DNA from: Sphaerisporangium fuscum
Lineage (GTDB): Bacteria; Actinomycetota; Actinomycetes; Streptosporangiales; Streptosporangiaceae
Direction of reading: 5' to 3'
Length of the DNA: 64,000 nt
Assembly: GCF_018531465.1 (NCBI RefSeq)
Contig: NZ_JAHDTF010000041.1
Location: 1 to 64,000 of the forward strand
The notes beneath the pieces were generated by a model. It saw nothing but the letters and a program-made list of their open reading frames with translations, was not told where the DNA came from and ran no database searches. This document shows positions 50,688 through 60,187 of this stretch, one piece after another; within the stretch, counting starts at the first letter, position 1, and every line of letters begins with the position of its first letter. Both the position numbers and the translations under genes were made by a program.

Positions 50688-51878
50688 ATGCGTCATGTGA
50701 CGAAGCTCGGCGTACTGCTCGCCTTCGCGGTGTCCGCCTCCCTCGTGTCCGTACCTGTCTCCGCGGCGTCCGCCTCCGCCGGGACCTCGGCCGCGTCGGC
50801 CGGTACGCCGTACCTGCCCAAGCCGACGGGAACGCACCCGGTCGGCACCACGTCGCTGTACCTGAAGGACACCTCCCGCCCCGACCCGTGGGTGCCTTCG
50901 GTGAAGGCGCGGGAGCTCATGGTCTCCCTGTGGTATCCGGCAAGGTCGCCAGGAAAGCGGCTCGCGCCGTACATGACGCCGAAGGAGTCGGAGCTCCTGC
51001 TGAAGGACGCGGGGATCACCGGAGGCGCCGCCCAGGTGCTGAGCAAGGTGCGGACCAACGCCTTCACTGACGCCCGACCGGCAGGACGCAAGCACAGCCT
51101 GCCGCTGGTGGTGCTGTCCCCCGGCTTCACCAAGCCCCGCAAGACGCTGACTTCATTGGCCGAGGACCTGGCGAGCAGAGGCTACGTGGTGGCCGCGATC
51201 GACCACACCTACGAGAACGTCGCCACCACCTTCCCCGACGGACGGGTCACCACCTGCGTCGTCTGTGAGGGCGACCATGACCCGTCGTTCTTCGTCAAGC
51301 TGGAGAAGGGCCGGGCGGCCGACGTCTCCTTCGTGCTCGACCAGCTCACCGGGCGGCACCCGAAGTGGAAGGCCGCCTCGCTGATCGACCCGTCCCGGAT
51401 CGGGATGGCGGGGCACTCCGCGGGGGGCGCGAGCGTCGAGCCGGCCATGGTGCGGGACTCACGCCTGCGCGCCGGCGTCGACATCGACGGCACCACGGAC
51501 GGCTTGATCCCCGACAGTGGGCTGGCGCGGCCGTTCATGTTCCTGGGCAAGTCGGCGAACTACACCCCGGGAAAGGGGAATCCGGAGGTCGCCAGCTGGG
51601 AGAACGACTGGAAGCTCCTGAAGGGGTGGAAGCGCTGGATCCTGGTGGACGGCGCGGTGCACGAATCCTTCACCGACATCTCGGTGCTGGCCGGCCAGCT
51701 CGGCGTCAAGATCGGCACCGATCTGCCCGGGGCCCGCTCCTCGGAGATCACCCGCGACTACGTCGCGGCCTTCTTCGACCTCCACCTGCGCGAGAAGCCG
51801 CAGCCCCTGCTGGACGAGCCCTCCGCTCGCTTCCCGGAGGTGAAGTTCTGCGCCCCGGAAACCGCGACCTGTAAGTAG
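50688..51878 (+). CDS. secreted PAF-acetylhydrolase-like lipase/esterase
   Basis: A 396-residue secreted alpha/beta hydrolase. Its signal peptide runs about residues 1-31 (MRHVTKLGVLLAFAVSASLVSV, then VSAASASAG). The lipase box is G-H-S244-A-G within RIGMAGHSAGGAS. The oxyanion segment VVLSPGF and the late acid/His near DGAVHESFTD complete the fold. The overall pattern is that of plasma PAF-acetylhydrolase-like lipases known from Streptomyces. It hydrolyses esters outside the cell. The last residues hold two Cys (KFCAPETATCK). The two-component genes are divergent from it across a 235-base region. Confidence 0.87.
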   Translation: MRHVTKLGVLLAFAVSASLVSVPVSAASASAGTSAASAGTPYLPKPTGTHPVGTTSLYLKDTSRPDPWVPSVKARELMVSLWYPARSPGKRLAPYMTPKESELLLKDAGITGGAAQVLSKVRTNAFTDARPAGRKHSLPLVVLSPGFTKPRKTLTSLAEDLASRGYVVAAIDHTYENVATTFPDGRVTTCVVCEGDHDPSFFVKLEKGRAADVSFVLDQLTGRHPKWKAASLIDPSRIGMAGHSAGGASVEPAMVRDSRLRAGVDIDGTTDGLIPDSGLARPFMFLGKSANYTPGKGNPEVASWENDWKLLKGWKRWILVDGAVHESFTDISVLAGQLGVKIGTDLPGARSSEITRDYVAAFFDLHLREKPQPLLDEPSARFPEVKFCAPETATCK

Positions 51879-51894
51879 GACGTCGGCGGCGGAG

Positions 51895-52527
51895 TCAGGT
51901 CGCCGTCAGGGGACGCAGCGAGGCGAGGAGCAGGTCGGCGAAGTGGCGGCCCACCTCGGGTCCGGTGAGCGGGCCGTCGGTGCGGTACCACGTGCCCAGG
52001 TGGTGGACCGAGCCGAAGAAGAAGTCGACCACGAGGTCGGCCTGCACGTCGTCGCGGAACACCTGGGTGCGCTGGCCCTCCACGATCAGGTCGCGGAACC
52101 GCTCGTGGTAGCGGCGGCGCTCGGCGCGTACGGCCTTCTGGGTCTCGGGCGCGAGCTGGTGCATCGACCGGAAGAAGATCTTGGAGTCGTCGAGGTTCTC
52201 GACCGTGGTCGCCACCACGTCGGCGGCGGCGGCGTGCACCCGCTCGGCGACCGGCCCCGGGGCGTCCGCGAACCTGTCGAGCCGCTCCATCTGCAGGCGC
52301 AGCACCCTCGTGTAGATCTCGCGCAGCAGGTCGTCCTTGGAGTCGAAGTAGTGGTACATCGCCCCCTTGGTGACTCCCGCCGCCGCCACGATCTCCTGCA
52401 CCGAGGTGCTCTCGAAGCCCTTCTCGGCGAACAGGCGCGTGGCCTCGCCGAGCAGCCGCCGGCGCACCGGCTCGGTCGTGTCGGTGCTGTCGGTGGTGGA
52501 CGCCCGCCCGGCCCCGTTGCGCGCCAT
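51895..52527 (-). CDS. TetR-family regulator (fatty acid type)
   Basis: A 210-residue TetR repressor. The HTH runs RRRLLGEATRLFAEKGFESTSVQEIVAAAGVTKGAMYHYF. The carboxy-terminal domain (TRVLRLQMERLDRFADAPG, then FFFGSVHHLGTWY) is like actinobacterial FadR/KstR2-type regulators that sense acyl-CoA. ATG 52527 has GGAGG eight bases upstream. The palindrome ACCGACTGGTCGGT lies 38 to 51 bases upstream. A close relative of it precedes the acyl-CoA dehydrogenase operon at 43.7 kb, making that operon a likely target. Confidence 0.92.
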   Translation of the reverse strand: MARNGAGRASTTDSTDTTEPVRRRLLGEATRLFAEKGFESTSVQEIVAAAGVTKGAMYHYFDSKDDLLREIYTRVLRLQMERLDRFADAPGPVAERVHAAAADVVATTVENLDDSKIFFRSMHQLAPETQKAVRAERRRYHERFRDLIVEGQRTQVFRDDVQADLVVDFFFGSVHHLGTWYRTDGPLTGPEVGRHFADLLLASLRPLTAT

Positions 52528-52563
52528 CACGCACGCCTCCCCTGCATGTCGATGTGCCAAGCA

Positions 52564-52579
52564 TACCGACTGGTCGGTC
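52564..52579. promoter_or_regulatory. TetR operator upstream of its own gene
   Basis: TACCGACTGGTCGGTC contains ACCGAC and GTCGGT arms (52565-52578), a perfect inverted repeat around TG. It matches 13 of 16 bases of the palindrome at 43703-43718. Confidence 0.7.
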
Positions 52580-52740
52580 AGCGGGTCGTGGCGACCGTCT
52601 TCTCCCGTGCGCTCTCCACGTTCAGCCACCCCCCGGACTGTGGCGCGGGCGGGTCAGTTCCGTAACCTTTGACGAGTTGGGGCTCCCGATTGGGTATCCA
52701 CCAACGTAGTCGACTGAGCCCGAAATCGTGGGGGTTTCCG

Positions 52741-53505
52741 GTGCCCAATGGCTCCATCTACGTGCCGCAGGACGACAAGTTCAAGTGGGGCACACCGTCG
52801 GTGATGTACGAGCTGCGCTGGCGTGAGACCCGGCCCGAGCGGCGTCGGAGGCGGCACGTCATGGCCGCCGCCGGAGTCCTCATCTTCACCGCCCTCGCGT
52901 TCTACCGCGCCTGGCCGATGCCGTTCGTCATCGGACTCGCCGGCGGCGCCGCGGTCTGGGGCGGCGACGCGTTCGTGTCCTGGCGCATGTTCGAGGCCAC
53001 GGCGGTGTGGCGCGGCAAGCGCAGCGGCGCGACGCGCACCGGGCGGCTGCTGCGGCGCAGGCTGGGCAGGCACGGTTACCGCGTGCTCGACGGCCGGGCC
53101 GTGCCCGGGAAGACCTCCATCGACCACCTCGTCATCGGTCCCGGCGGGGTGTGGATCCTCGACAACGAGGCCTGGGCCCCGGACACCCACATCGCGGCGT
53201 ACGGCGGCAAGCTCTTCTTCGGCGAGAAGGCGGGCACGAAGATCGCGACCGGCCTGGTCGAGGCCGCGACGTCCATGGGCGAGCTGCTGTCGCGGGAGTC
53301 CGGCATCCCGGTGGAGATCTCGCCACTCCTGGTCGTCCACGGCGGCCGCGTCAAGAACGGCCTGGTCTCCGCCGAGGGCCTGACCCTCTTCCCGCCCCGC
53401 AAGGCCGCCCGCTGGATCACCGGCGACGCCCACGCCGACCTCACCGAGGACCAGGTGGAAGTCCTCGCCAGAACCGCGGCCCGCATCCTCCGCCGCATGC
53501 CGTAA
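52741..53505 (+). CDS. NERD-domain membrane protein
   Basis: A 254-residue protein. An amino-terminal soluble segment (NGSIYVPQDDKFKWGTPSVMYELRWRE) precedes two membrane helices (about 45-80). A NERD domain follows (from about 110: TRTGRLLRRRLGRHGYRVLDGRAVPG, then SIDHLVIGPGGVWILDNE). NERD is a restriction-endonuclease-like fold; D and E in the IDHLVIGP and DNE strands would be the active site. Function is uncertain; DNA processing at the membrane is a guess. GTG 52741 is used with GGGGG upstream; a longer frame begins at 52669. Confidence 0.82.
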   Translation: MPNGSIYVPQDDKFKWGTPSVMYELRWRETRPERRRRRHVMAAAGVLIFTALAFYRAWPMPFVIGLAGGAAVWGGDAFVSWRMFEATAVWRGKRSGATRTGRLLRRRLGRHGYRVLDGRAVPGKTSIDHLVIGPGGVWILDNEAWAPDTHIAAYGGKLFFGEKAGTKIATGLVEAATSMGELLSRESGIPVEISPLLVVHGGRVKNGLVSAEGLTLFPPRKAARWITGDAHADLTEDQVEVLARTAARILRRMP

Positions 53506-53649
53506 CGGCCCCCTGCCCGCCGCGCCGAGGGAACCTCCTCGGCGCCGCACCCTCGGCCCCGCCCTCTGTGGTGCCTTCATCCGGCGCCGCGTCGGAGGGA
53601 TGGTCGTACGGCGAGGTCGGCGCCGCGTACGGCGGGTGACCGGATACGC

Positions 53650-55023
53650 CTAGGCGAGGTCTTCGATGAAGGCCGTCAGTTGGGCGACATTTCGGCATTC
53701 ATGCATGTCCACCACGCCGCCGTACGCGCTCGCCACCGAGTCGCCCGTGTCCCACTGTGCGCGTGGCTCCGGGTTCAGCCAGTACGCGTGCCTGGCCTCG
53801 CCCGCGAGCCGTTTCAGGGTCGTGAGCGCGGGCGGCTGGTAGTTCGAGCGGGCGTCGCCGAGGATCAGCAGCGACGTCTTCGGGCCCACCGCGTCGCCGT
53901 ACTTCTCGGTGAACCTCGCCAGCGAGTGGCCGTAGTCACTGCGCCCGAACCGGGTGATGTCCGCCTCCCGCGTCATCCGCGTGATGGCGTCCACCACGTC
54001 CGTCCCGGGCGCGAAGAACCGCGTGATCTCGTCCACGGTGTCCACGAACGCGAACGCCCGCACCTTCGCGAACTGCTCCCGCAGCGCGTACGTCAGCAGC
54101 AGCGTGAAGTGCGAGAACGCCGACACCGAATCGCTGGCGTCGCACAGGACGACCAGCTCGGGCTTGTGCGGCCGGCGCGGCCGCATGTGCGTGGTCAGCG
54201 GCACGCCTCCGGTGCTCAGCGAGGCCCTGACCGTCCGCCGGAAGTCGAGCCGGCCCCGCTGTCCCGTACGGTGCTTGATCGTCAGCCGCGTCGCCAGGCG
54301 CCGCGCCAGCGGGTACACCTCGCGCCGCAGCGCCGCGAGGTCGTCCTTGGTGGCACGGAGGAAGTCGACCTGGTCGACGGGCGGCCTCACGGTCGCCTTG
54401 GCGATCTTCTCGATGCCGGAGTCCTCGGCGATCCTCCGGCGCACGTCGGCGGCCACGGCGTTCTCGAAGCCGGCGATGTTGTCGGCGAGCCGCCGGCGGG
54501 CGACCTTCTCGGCGAGACCGCCGCGCTCCTGCCCGAGCACCTCGCCGAGCATCTTCGCCATCAGCGTGCCGGGGGACAGCGCCCGCAGCACCGAGTACGA
54601 GAACCAGTTCTGGCGTCCCGGCCCGGCCGGCTGGCGGCCGAACCGCTCCACCATGGCCCGGACGAACTCCCCGAACGCCGGGTCGCCCGAAGGGCCGGCG
54701 TCGTCGAGCAGCAGCTCGGCGAGGCGGTCGCGCAGCCGCGGGACCTCGGCGTTCTCCAGATCCATCTCTTCACTGCTCGCGGTGCGCAGGCCACTCGTCA
54801 CCGGCGGGAACCACAGGTCGAACAGCGCGTCGAACCCGGGCCGGTAGGCCGGCCGCTTGACCAGCGTCGCGGCGTACGCCTCGCGAAGCGTGGCACGCTC
54901 GGTCAGGTCGATCACCGACAGCGCGCGGGCCGCGTCCAGCCCCTCGGCCGGCGACACCGGCAGCCCGGCCCTGCGCAGCGCGCCGACGAACCCGACATGC
55001 CTGTCGAGCAGCGACACGGCCAC
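53650..55023 (-). CDS. VWA-domain protein, CoxE-like
   Basis: A 457-residue protein with a CoxE/VWA domain in its second half. The MIDAS motif D-A-S-D-S is seen in LVVLCDASDSVSAFSHF (about residue 290), followed by LLILGDARSNYQPP. The amino-terminal half is helical. Its gene lies 26 bases after the MoxR ATPase gene on the same strand. MoxR-VWA pairs act as chaperone-like machines that insert cofactors or remodel complexes, as CoxD/CoxE do for carbon monoxide dehydrogenase. No oxidoreductase target is encoded next to them. Confidence 0.88.
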   Translation of the reverse strand: MAVSLLDRHVGFVGALRRAGLPVSPAEGLDAARALSVIDLTERATLREAYAATLVKRPAYRPGFDALFDLWFPPVTSGLRTASSEEMDLENAEVPRLRDRLAELLLDDAGPSGDPAFGEFVRAMVERFGRQPAGPGRQNWFSYSVLRALSPGTLMAKMLGEVLGQERGGLAEKVARRRLADNIAGFENAVAADVRRRIAEDSGIEKIAKATVRPPVDQVDFLRATKDDLAALRREVYPLARRLATRLTIKHRTGQRGRLDFRRTVRASLSTGGVPLTTHMRPRRPHKPELVVLCDASDSVSAFSHFTLLLTYALREQFAKVRAFAFVDTVDEITRFFAPGTDVVDAITRMTREADITRFGRSDYGHSLARFTEKYGDAVGPKTSLLILGDARSNYQPPALTTLKRLAGEARHAYWLNPEPRAQWDTGDSVASAYGGVVDMHECRNVAQLTAFIEDLA

Positions 55024-55049
55024 CTCCTCCAGCCCTGGTCAGCCCCGCG

Positions 55050-55916
55050 TCAGCGGGCGGGAAGCCCCAGCTCCTTGACCGCCCGCGTCTGGTCGGAGGC
55101 GTGCTTGAGCACCACCCCGAGCGTCCCGGCGGTCGTCACCTCGTCCAGTTCGGCGCGGCCGAGCGCGAGCAGCGTCCGCGCCCAGTCGATCGTCTCGGCG
55201 ATGGACGGCGACTTCTTCAGCTCCAGCGCGCGCAGCGTGGCGACCGTGCGGGCCAGTTGCTCGGCCAGCGCCGCCTCGATCCCCGGTACCTGCGCGAGCA
55301 CGATGTCCCGCTCCCGCTCCGGGGAGGGGTAGTCGAGGTGGAGGTAGAGGCAGCGGCGCTTCAGCGCCTCCGACAGCTCGCGGGTCGCGTTCGAGGTCAG
55401 CACGACGTACGGCACGCGCGTCGCGGCGATCGTCCCCAGCTCGGGGATCGTCACCTGGTAGTCGGAAAGGATCTCCAGCAGCAGTCCCTCGACCTCGACG
55501 TCGGCCTTGTCGGTCTCGTCGATCAGCAACACCGTGGGGCCGGTCCGCCTGATCGCCTTCAGCAGGGGGCGCTCCAGGAGGAACTCCTCGCTGAAGATGT
55601 CGTCATGGGTCCGCTCCCACGCCTGCTCGCCGGAGGCCTGGATGCGCAGCAACTGCTTCTTGTAGTTCCACTCGTACAGCGCCCGCGCCTCGTCGAGGCC
55701 CTCGTAACACTGCAACCTGATCAGCTCGGCCCCGCAGGCCTCCGCCACGGCCTTGGCGAGCTGCGTCTTCCCGACCCCGGCCGGCCCCTCCGTCAGCAGC
55801 GGCTTGCCGAGCGCCGCCGCCAGGAAGACGGAGGTCGCGATGCCGTCGTCGGCCAGATAGCCCGCGGCGGCGAGCCGCTCCCCGGCGTCGGCGGGCGAGG
55901 TGAACCACGACGTCAT
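55050..55916 (-). CDS. MoxR-family AAA+ ATPase
   Basis: A 288-residue AAA+ ATPase of the MoxR/CoxD group. Walker A is G44-PAGVGKT51, Walker B is VLLIDETDKAD (about 133), the sensor 1 Asn lies in VVLTSNATRELSEALKRRCLYLHLDYP (with arginine finger), and a helical lid follows. It works with the VWA partner downstream as a remodelling complex. ATG 55916 follows GGGAGCGCCG. A tRNA-Lys gene is divergent from it. Confidence 0.93.
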   Translation of the reverse strand: MTSWFTSPADAGERLAAAGYLADDGIATSVFLAAALGKPLLTEGPAGVGKTQLAKAVAEACGAELIRLQCYEGLDEARALYEWNYKKQLLRIQASGEQAWERTHDDIFSEEFLLERPLLKAIRRTGPTVLLIDETDKADVEVEGLLLEILSDYQVTIPELGTIAATRVPYVVLTSNATRELSEALKRRCLYLHLDYPSPERERDIVLAQVPGIEAALAEQLARTVATLRALELKKSPSIAETIDWARTLLALGRAELDEVTTAGTLGVVLKHASDQTRAVKELGLPAR

Positions 55917-56013
55917 CGGCGCTCCCGTCACGTGACCAGAATGTCGTTCTACCCTAGCCTGCCCGCTTGGTACGAAGTGGTCCACAGGGTGCGCTAAGGT
56001 TGTCCTGCGTCTC

Positions 56014-56087
56014 GCGCCGCTAGCTCAGTTGGTTAGAGCAGCTGACTCTTAATCAGCGGGTCCGGGGTTCGAGTCCCTGGCGGCGCA
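56014..56087 (+). tRNA. tRNA-Lys (anticodon CUU)
   Basis: A 74-base cloverleaf. The acceptor arms are GCGCCGC (56014-56020) and GCGGCGC (56080-56086), with discriminator A. The D-arm region is TAGCTCAGTTGGTTAGAGCA and the T-arm TCCGGGGTTCGAGTCCCTGG. The anticodon stem GCTGA/TCAGC holds the loop CTCTTAA, giving anticodon CTT for lysine. No CCA is encoded after the discriminator, as usual in actinobacteria. Confidence 0.97.
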
Positions 56088-56094
56088 CAAACGA

Positions 56095-56133
56095 ACGATG
56101 GGCACCCTCGATGCGACAGAGGGTGCCCATCGT
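56095..56133 (+). terminator. 15-base-stem terminator after tRNA-Lys
   Basis: The stem of 15 base pairs (56095-56109 with 56119-56133) has ACGATGGGCACCCTC as its left arm and a 9-base loop, and ends in CATTTCC. It starts eight bases after the tRNA. Confidence 0.85.
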
Positions 56134-56494
56134 CATTTCCGCCCCCGCATCCTCTCCGGGCGAGCTCGGCGGCCCGAGCCGAGGGGACCCTTCACCGCAC
56201 CGTTGACGGCGTCATGCCGCACATGTAAATCTGTTGCAAGAACGCGAAATAAATAAGCAATCAACGGTTAACCTTCATCTGTTCTCCGCAACTTCTTGGC
56301 TGGAGCGCATCGCGTCCGTGCATCCGCCACCGCCCCCATCCCTCATGGAGGCCCCAGGTGATGTCGGTCGCGGCATCGCGCGGGCGGGCGCCGCCGCGGC
56401 GGCTCACCATCCGGCGCTTTCCGTCCTCTCCCTTGTGATCAGCACCCCCGCGACGGGCTCCCCCTGTCGTCCCTGACGAGAGATAGAGAACGCG
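56134..56494 (+). promoter_or_regulatory. upstream region of the GH87-like gene
   Basis: This 361-base region holds no gene. Its middle (56221-56290) is AT-rich and probably contains the promoter of the downstream hydrolase gene. I could not place -35 and -10 boxes with confidence. The stretch just before the ATG carries GAGAGATAGAGA rather than a standard ribosome site. Confidence 0.4.
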
Positions 56495-59400
56495 ATGACC
56501 AAGAAGCAATCCCTCTTACGGCTGGTCGCGGCGGTGCTCGCGGCCGGTCTGGTCGTGCTGTGGGGACCGGTTCCGCCGGCCTCGGCGGCGGGCCCCGACC
56601 TGGCGGCGGGGAAGATCGCCTCCTCCAGCAGCACCACGGACGTGTACGCCGCGGTCAACGTCACCGACGGCAATCAGGGGACGTACTGGGAGAGCGCCAA
56701 CAACGCCTTCCCCCAGTGGGTCCAGGTCGACCTCGGGTCCGCCCTGAGCGTCGACCAGGTCGTCCTCAAGCTCCCGGCGCCGGCGGCCTGGGCGGCCAGG
56801 ACGCAGACCCTGTCGGTCCAGGGCATCACCAACGGCTCGCCGTTCACCATCGTCAACGCGGCCGGGTACACCTTCGACCCGGCGACCGGCAACACCGTCA
56901 CGATCAACTTCACCGCGACGACCGCCCGGTACATCCGGATCACCATCACCGCCAACACCGGATGGCCGGCCGGGCAGCTGTCCGAGCTCGAGGTGTACGG
57001 CCCGGAGGGCGGCGGCTCCGACACCCAGCCCCCCAGCCCGCCGGGCGGCCTGGCCTACACCGAGCCCGGATCCGGGCAGATCAAGCTGACCTGGACGGCC
57101 TCCACCGACAACGTCGGCGTGACCGGCTACGACGTCTACGCCGACAACAGGCTGCGCGGCAGCGTCGCCGGGAACGTCCTCACCTACACCGACACCCAGC
57201 CGTCCACGGCCACGGTGTCGTACTACGTGAGGGCCAAGGACGCCGCCGGCAACCAGTCGGCCGAGAGCAACACCGTGACCCGCACCGGTACGGGCACCGG
57301 CGGCACCAACCTCGCGATCGGCAGGCCGATCACCGCGTCCTCCACGGTCTTCGGCTTCGTCGCCGCCAACGCCAACGACAACAACACGGCGACCTACTGG
57401 GAGGGCGCCGGCGGGAGCTACCCCAACACGCTGACCGTGGCCCTCGGGGCGAACGCCGACGTCACCTCGGTCGTCGTCAAACTGAACCCCGACAGCTCGT
57501 GGGGCACGCGCACCCAGACGATCCAGGTGCTCGGCCGCGAGCAGAGCGCGACCGCGTTCACCAGCCTGTCCTCGGCGACGGCCTACACCTTCAACCCCGC
57601 CACCGGTAACAGCGTGACGATCCCGGTCGGCGCCCGGGTCGCCGACGTCCAGCTCAGGTACACCGCCAACTCCGGGGCCCCGGCCGGTCAGGCCGCGGAG
57701 TTCCAGGTCATCGGCGTCCCGGCGCCCAACCCCGACCTCACGGTCACGAACCTCTCGTGGACGCCGTCGTCGCCGAACGAGGCCCAGGCGATCACGCTGT
57801 CGGCGACGGTCAAGAACACGGGCACCCTGGCCTCCCCGGCGGACAGCGTCAACCTGTACCTCGGCGGCGCGCCGGCCGGCACCCCCGCGATCCCCGCGCT
57901 GCCCGTCAACGGCACCGCCACGGTGACCCAGAACATCGGCACCCGGGGCGAGGGAAGTTACGCGGTCAGCGCCCGGGTGGACGCCGACAACACCGTCTTC
58001 GAGCAGAACGAGGACAACAACGCCTTCACCGCGCCGTCACAGCTGGTGGTCGCGCAGGCCCCCGGCCCCGACCTGCAAGTCCTGGGCATCACCTCCAACC
58101 CGCCGAACCCGGCCATCGGGGCGGCCGTCACGTTCACGGTCGTGGTGAAGAACCGCGGGACCACCGCGACCGGCGCCACCACGGTGACCCGGGTGGTCGT
58201 GGGCGGCACCACGCTGAACACCGACACCCCGTCGATCGCCGCCGGCGCGACGTCCAACGTGGCGATCGGCGGCAGCTGGACGGCCACCAGCGGCGGCGCC
58301 ACCATCACCGCCACCGCCGACGCGACCGGCGTCGTCGCCGAGACCAACGAGGACAACAACACGTTCTCGCAGGCCATCGTGGTCGGACGCGGGGCGGCGG
58401 TGCCGTGGGTCGAGTACGAGGCCGAGTCCGCCCGCTACCAGGGCACCCTGCTGGAGACCGACCCGCTGCGCACTTTCGGGCACACCAACTTCGCCACCGA
58501 GTCCTCGGGCAGGAAGTCGGTGCGGCTCACCAGTACGGGGCAGTTCGTCGAGTTCACCTCCACCAACCCCTCGAACTCGATCGTGGTGCGCGACTCGATC
58601 CCCGACGCGCCTGACGGCGGCGGCATCGACGCCACCATCAGCCTGTACGTCAACGACAACTTCGTCCAGAAGCTGACCCTCTCGTCGCGCCACAGCTGGC
58701 TGTACGGGAACACCGACGATCCCGAGGGGCTGACGAACACGCCCCAGGCCGACGCGCGGCGGTTGTTCGACGAGTCGCACGCGCTGCTGCCCGCGACCTA
58801 CCCGGCCGGCACGAGGTTCCGGCTGCAGCGTGACGCGAGCGACACGGCCTCCTTCTACGTCATCGACCTCATCGACCTGGAGCAGGTGGCGCCGCCGGCG
58901 AGCCGGCCGGCCGGTTGCACCTCGATCACGGCCTACGGCGCCGTGCCGGACGACGGGATCGACGACTCGGCGGCCATCCAGCGGGCGGTGACGGACGACC
59001 AGAACGGCGTCATCGGCTGCGTGTGGATCCCGCCGGGCCAGTGGAGGCAGGAGCAGAAGATCCTCACCGACGATCCGCTGAACCGGGGTCAGTACAACCA
59101 GGTGGGCATCAGCGACGTCACGATCCGCGGCGCCGGCATGTGGCACTCCCAGCTGTACAGCCTGATCGAGCCGCAGCTGGCGGGGGGCATCAACCACCCG
59201 CACGAGGGCAACTTCGGCTTCGACATCGACGACAACGTCCAGATCTCCGACATCGCGATCTTCGGCTCCGGGCGCATCCGCGGCGGGCCGGGCGGCGCCG
59301 AAGGCGGAGTGGGGCTGAACGGGCGCTTCGGCAGGAACACGAAGATCACCAATGTGTGGATCGAGCACGCGAACGTGGGCGTCTGGGTCGGCCGGGACTA

Positions 59401-60166
59401 CGACAACATCCCCGAGTTGTGGGGGCCCGCCGACGGGCTGCAGTTCAGCGGCATGCGCATCCGCGACACCTATGCCGACGGCATCAACTTCACCAACGGC
59501 ACGCGCAACTCGCGGGTGTTCGACTCGTCGTTCCGCACCACCGGGGACGACTCGCTGGCCGTCTGGGCGAACCGGTACGTGAAGGACCCGGCGGTGGACA
59601 TCGCGCACGACAACAGCTTCGTCAACAACACCGTCCAGCTGCCCTGGCGGGCGAACGGCCTGGCGATCTACGGCGGCTACGGCAACAGGATCGAGAACAA
59701 CCTGGTCTACGACACGATGAACTACCCGGGCATCATGCTGGCGACCGACCACGACCCCCTGCCGTTCTCCGGGCAGACCGTGATCGCCAACAACGCGCTC
59801 CACCGGGCCGGTGGCGTCTTCTGGGGCGCGGCGCAGAAGTTCGGGGCCATCACGCTGTTCGCGCAGACGAGGGACATCCCCGGTGTCACGATCCGCGACA
59901 CCGACATCTACGACTCGACCTACGACGGCATCCAGTTCAAGTCCGGTGGCGGCGCCACACCGGGGGTGGCGATCACCAATGTGCGGATCGACAAGTCGAA
60001 CAACGGCGCCGGCATCCTGGCCCAGAACGGCGCGCGTGGCAGCGCCACGCTGACGAACGTCACCGTCACCAACTCGGCCACCGGTGACATCGTGAAGGAA
60101 CCGGGGTCGACGTTCGTGATCAATGGCGGCCCGTCCTCGGCGAGGGCCGGGCGGTCGGGGCGATGA
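56495..60166 (+). CDS. secreted multimodular beta-helix glycoside hydrolase, GH87-like
   Basis: A 1223-residue exported enzyme. A Sec signal peptide (about 1-32) is followed by an F5/8 type C (CBM32-like) module (about 33-170), a fibronectin III module (about 180-260), and a second F5/8 type C module (about 265-410). Two CARDB/CARDB-like repeats (about 410-630) and a CBM6/35-like carbohydrate-binding module starting EYEAESARYQG (about 635-805) come next. A right-handed parallel beta-helix catalytic domain of about 400 residues begins TSITAYGAVPDDGIDDSAAIQ. Aspartates in GFDIDDNVQISDIAIFGSG, DGINFTNG and RTTGDDSLAV resemble the catalytic region of GH87 alpha-1,3-glucanases. The mature enzyme probably attacks fungal or bacterial alpha-glucan; pectin-type activity is an alternative. 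Confidence 0.82.
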   Translation: MTKKQSLLRLVAAVLAAGLVVLWGPVPPASAAGPDLAAGKIASSSSTTDVYAAVNVTDGNQGTYWESANNAFPQWVQVDLGSALSVDQVVLKLPAPAAWAARTQTLSVQGITNGSPFTIVNAAGYTFDPATGNTVTINFTATTARYIRITITANTGWPAGQLSELEVYGPEGGGSDTQPPSPPGGLAYTEPGSGQIKLTWTASTDNVGVTGYDVYADNRLRGSVAGNVLTYTDTQPSTATVSYYVRAKDAAGNQSAESNTVTRTGTGTGGTNLAIGRPITASSTVFGFVAANANDNNTATYWEGAGGSYPNTLTVALGANADVTSVVVKLNPDSSWGTRTQTIQVLGREQSATAFTSLSSATAYTFNPATGNSVTIPVGARVADVQLRYTANSGAPAGQAAEFQVIGVPAPNPDLTVTNLSWTPSSPNEAQAITLSATVKNTGTLASPADSVNLYLGGAPAGTPAIPALPVNGTATVTQNIGTRGEGSYAVSARVDADNTVFEQNEDNNAFTAPSQLVVAQAPGPDLQVLGITSNPPNPAIGAAVTFTVVVKNRGTTATGATTVTRVVVGGTTLNTDTPSIAAGATSNVAIGGSWTATSGGATITATADATGVVAETNEDNNTFSQAIVVGRGAAVPWVEYEAESARYQGTLLETDPLRTFGHTNFATESSGRKSVRLTSTGQFVEFTSTNPSNSIVVRDSIPDAPDGGGIDATISLYVNDNFVQKLTLSSRHSWLYGNTDDPEGLTNTPQADARRLFDESHALLPATYPAGTRFRLQRDASDTASFYVIDLIDLEQVAPPASRPAGCTSITAYGAVPDDGIDDSAAIQRAVTDDQNGVIGCVWIPPGQWRQEQKILTDDPLNRGQYNQVGISDVTIRGAGMWHSQLYSLIEPQLAGGINHPHEGNFGFDIDDNVQISDIAIFGSGRIRGGPGGAEGGVGLNGRFGRNTKITNVWIEHANVGVWVGRDYDNIPELWGPADGLQFSGMRIRDTYADGINFTNGTRNSRVFDSSFRTTGDDSLAVWANRYVKDPAVDIAHDNSFVNNTVQLPWRANGLAIYGGYGNRIENNLVYDTMNYPGIMLATDHDPLPFSGQTVIANNALHRAGGVFWGAAQKFGAITLFAQTRDIPGVTIRDTDIYDSTYDGIQFKSGGGATPGVAITNVRIDKSNNGAGILAQNGARGSATLTNVTVTNSATGDIVKEPGSTFVINGGPSSARAGRSGR

Positions 60167-60187
60167 CCGGCTGACATCCCTGGAAGG

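Noticed and set aside
48288..51095. Single 935-residue minus-strand protein covering regulator and kinase
   Set aside because: Only its last 224 residues are a real response regulator. The rest is a repeat-rich shadow of the kinase gene in another frame.
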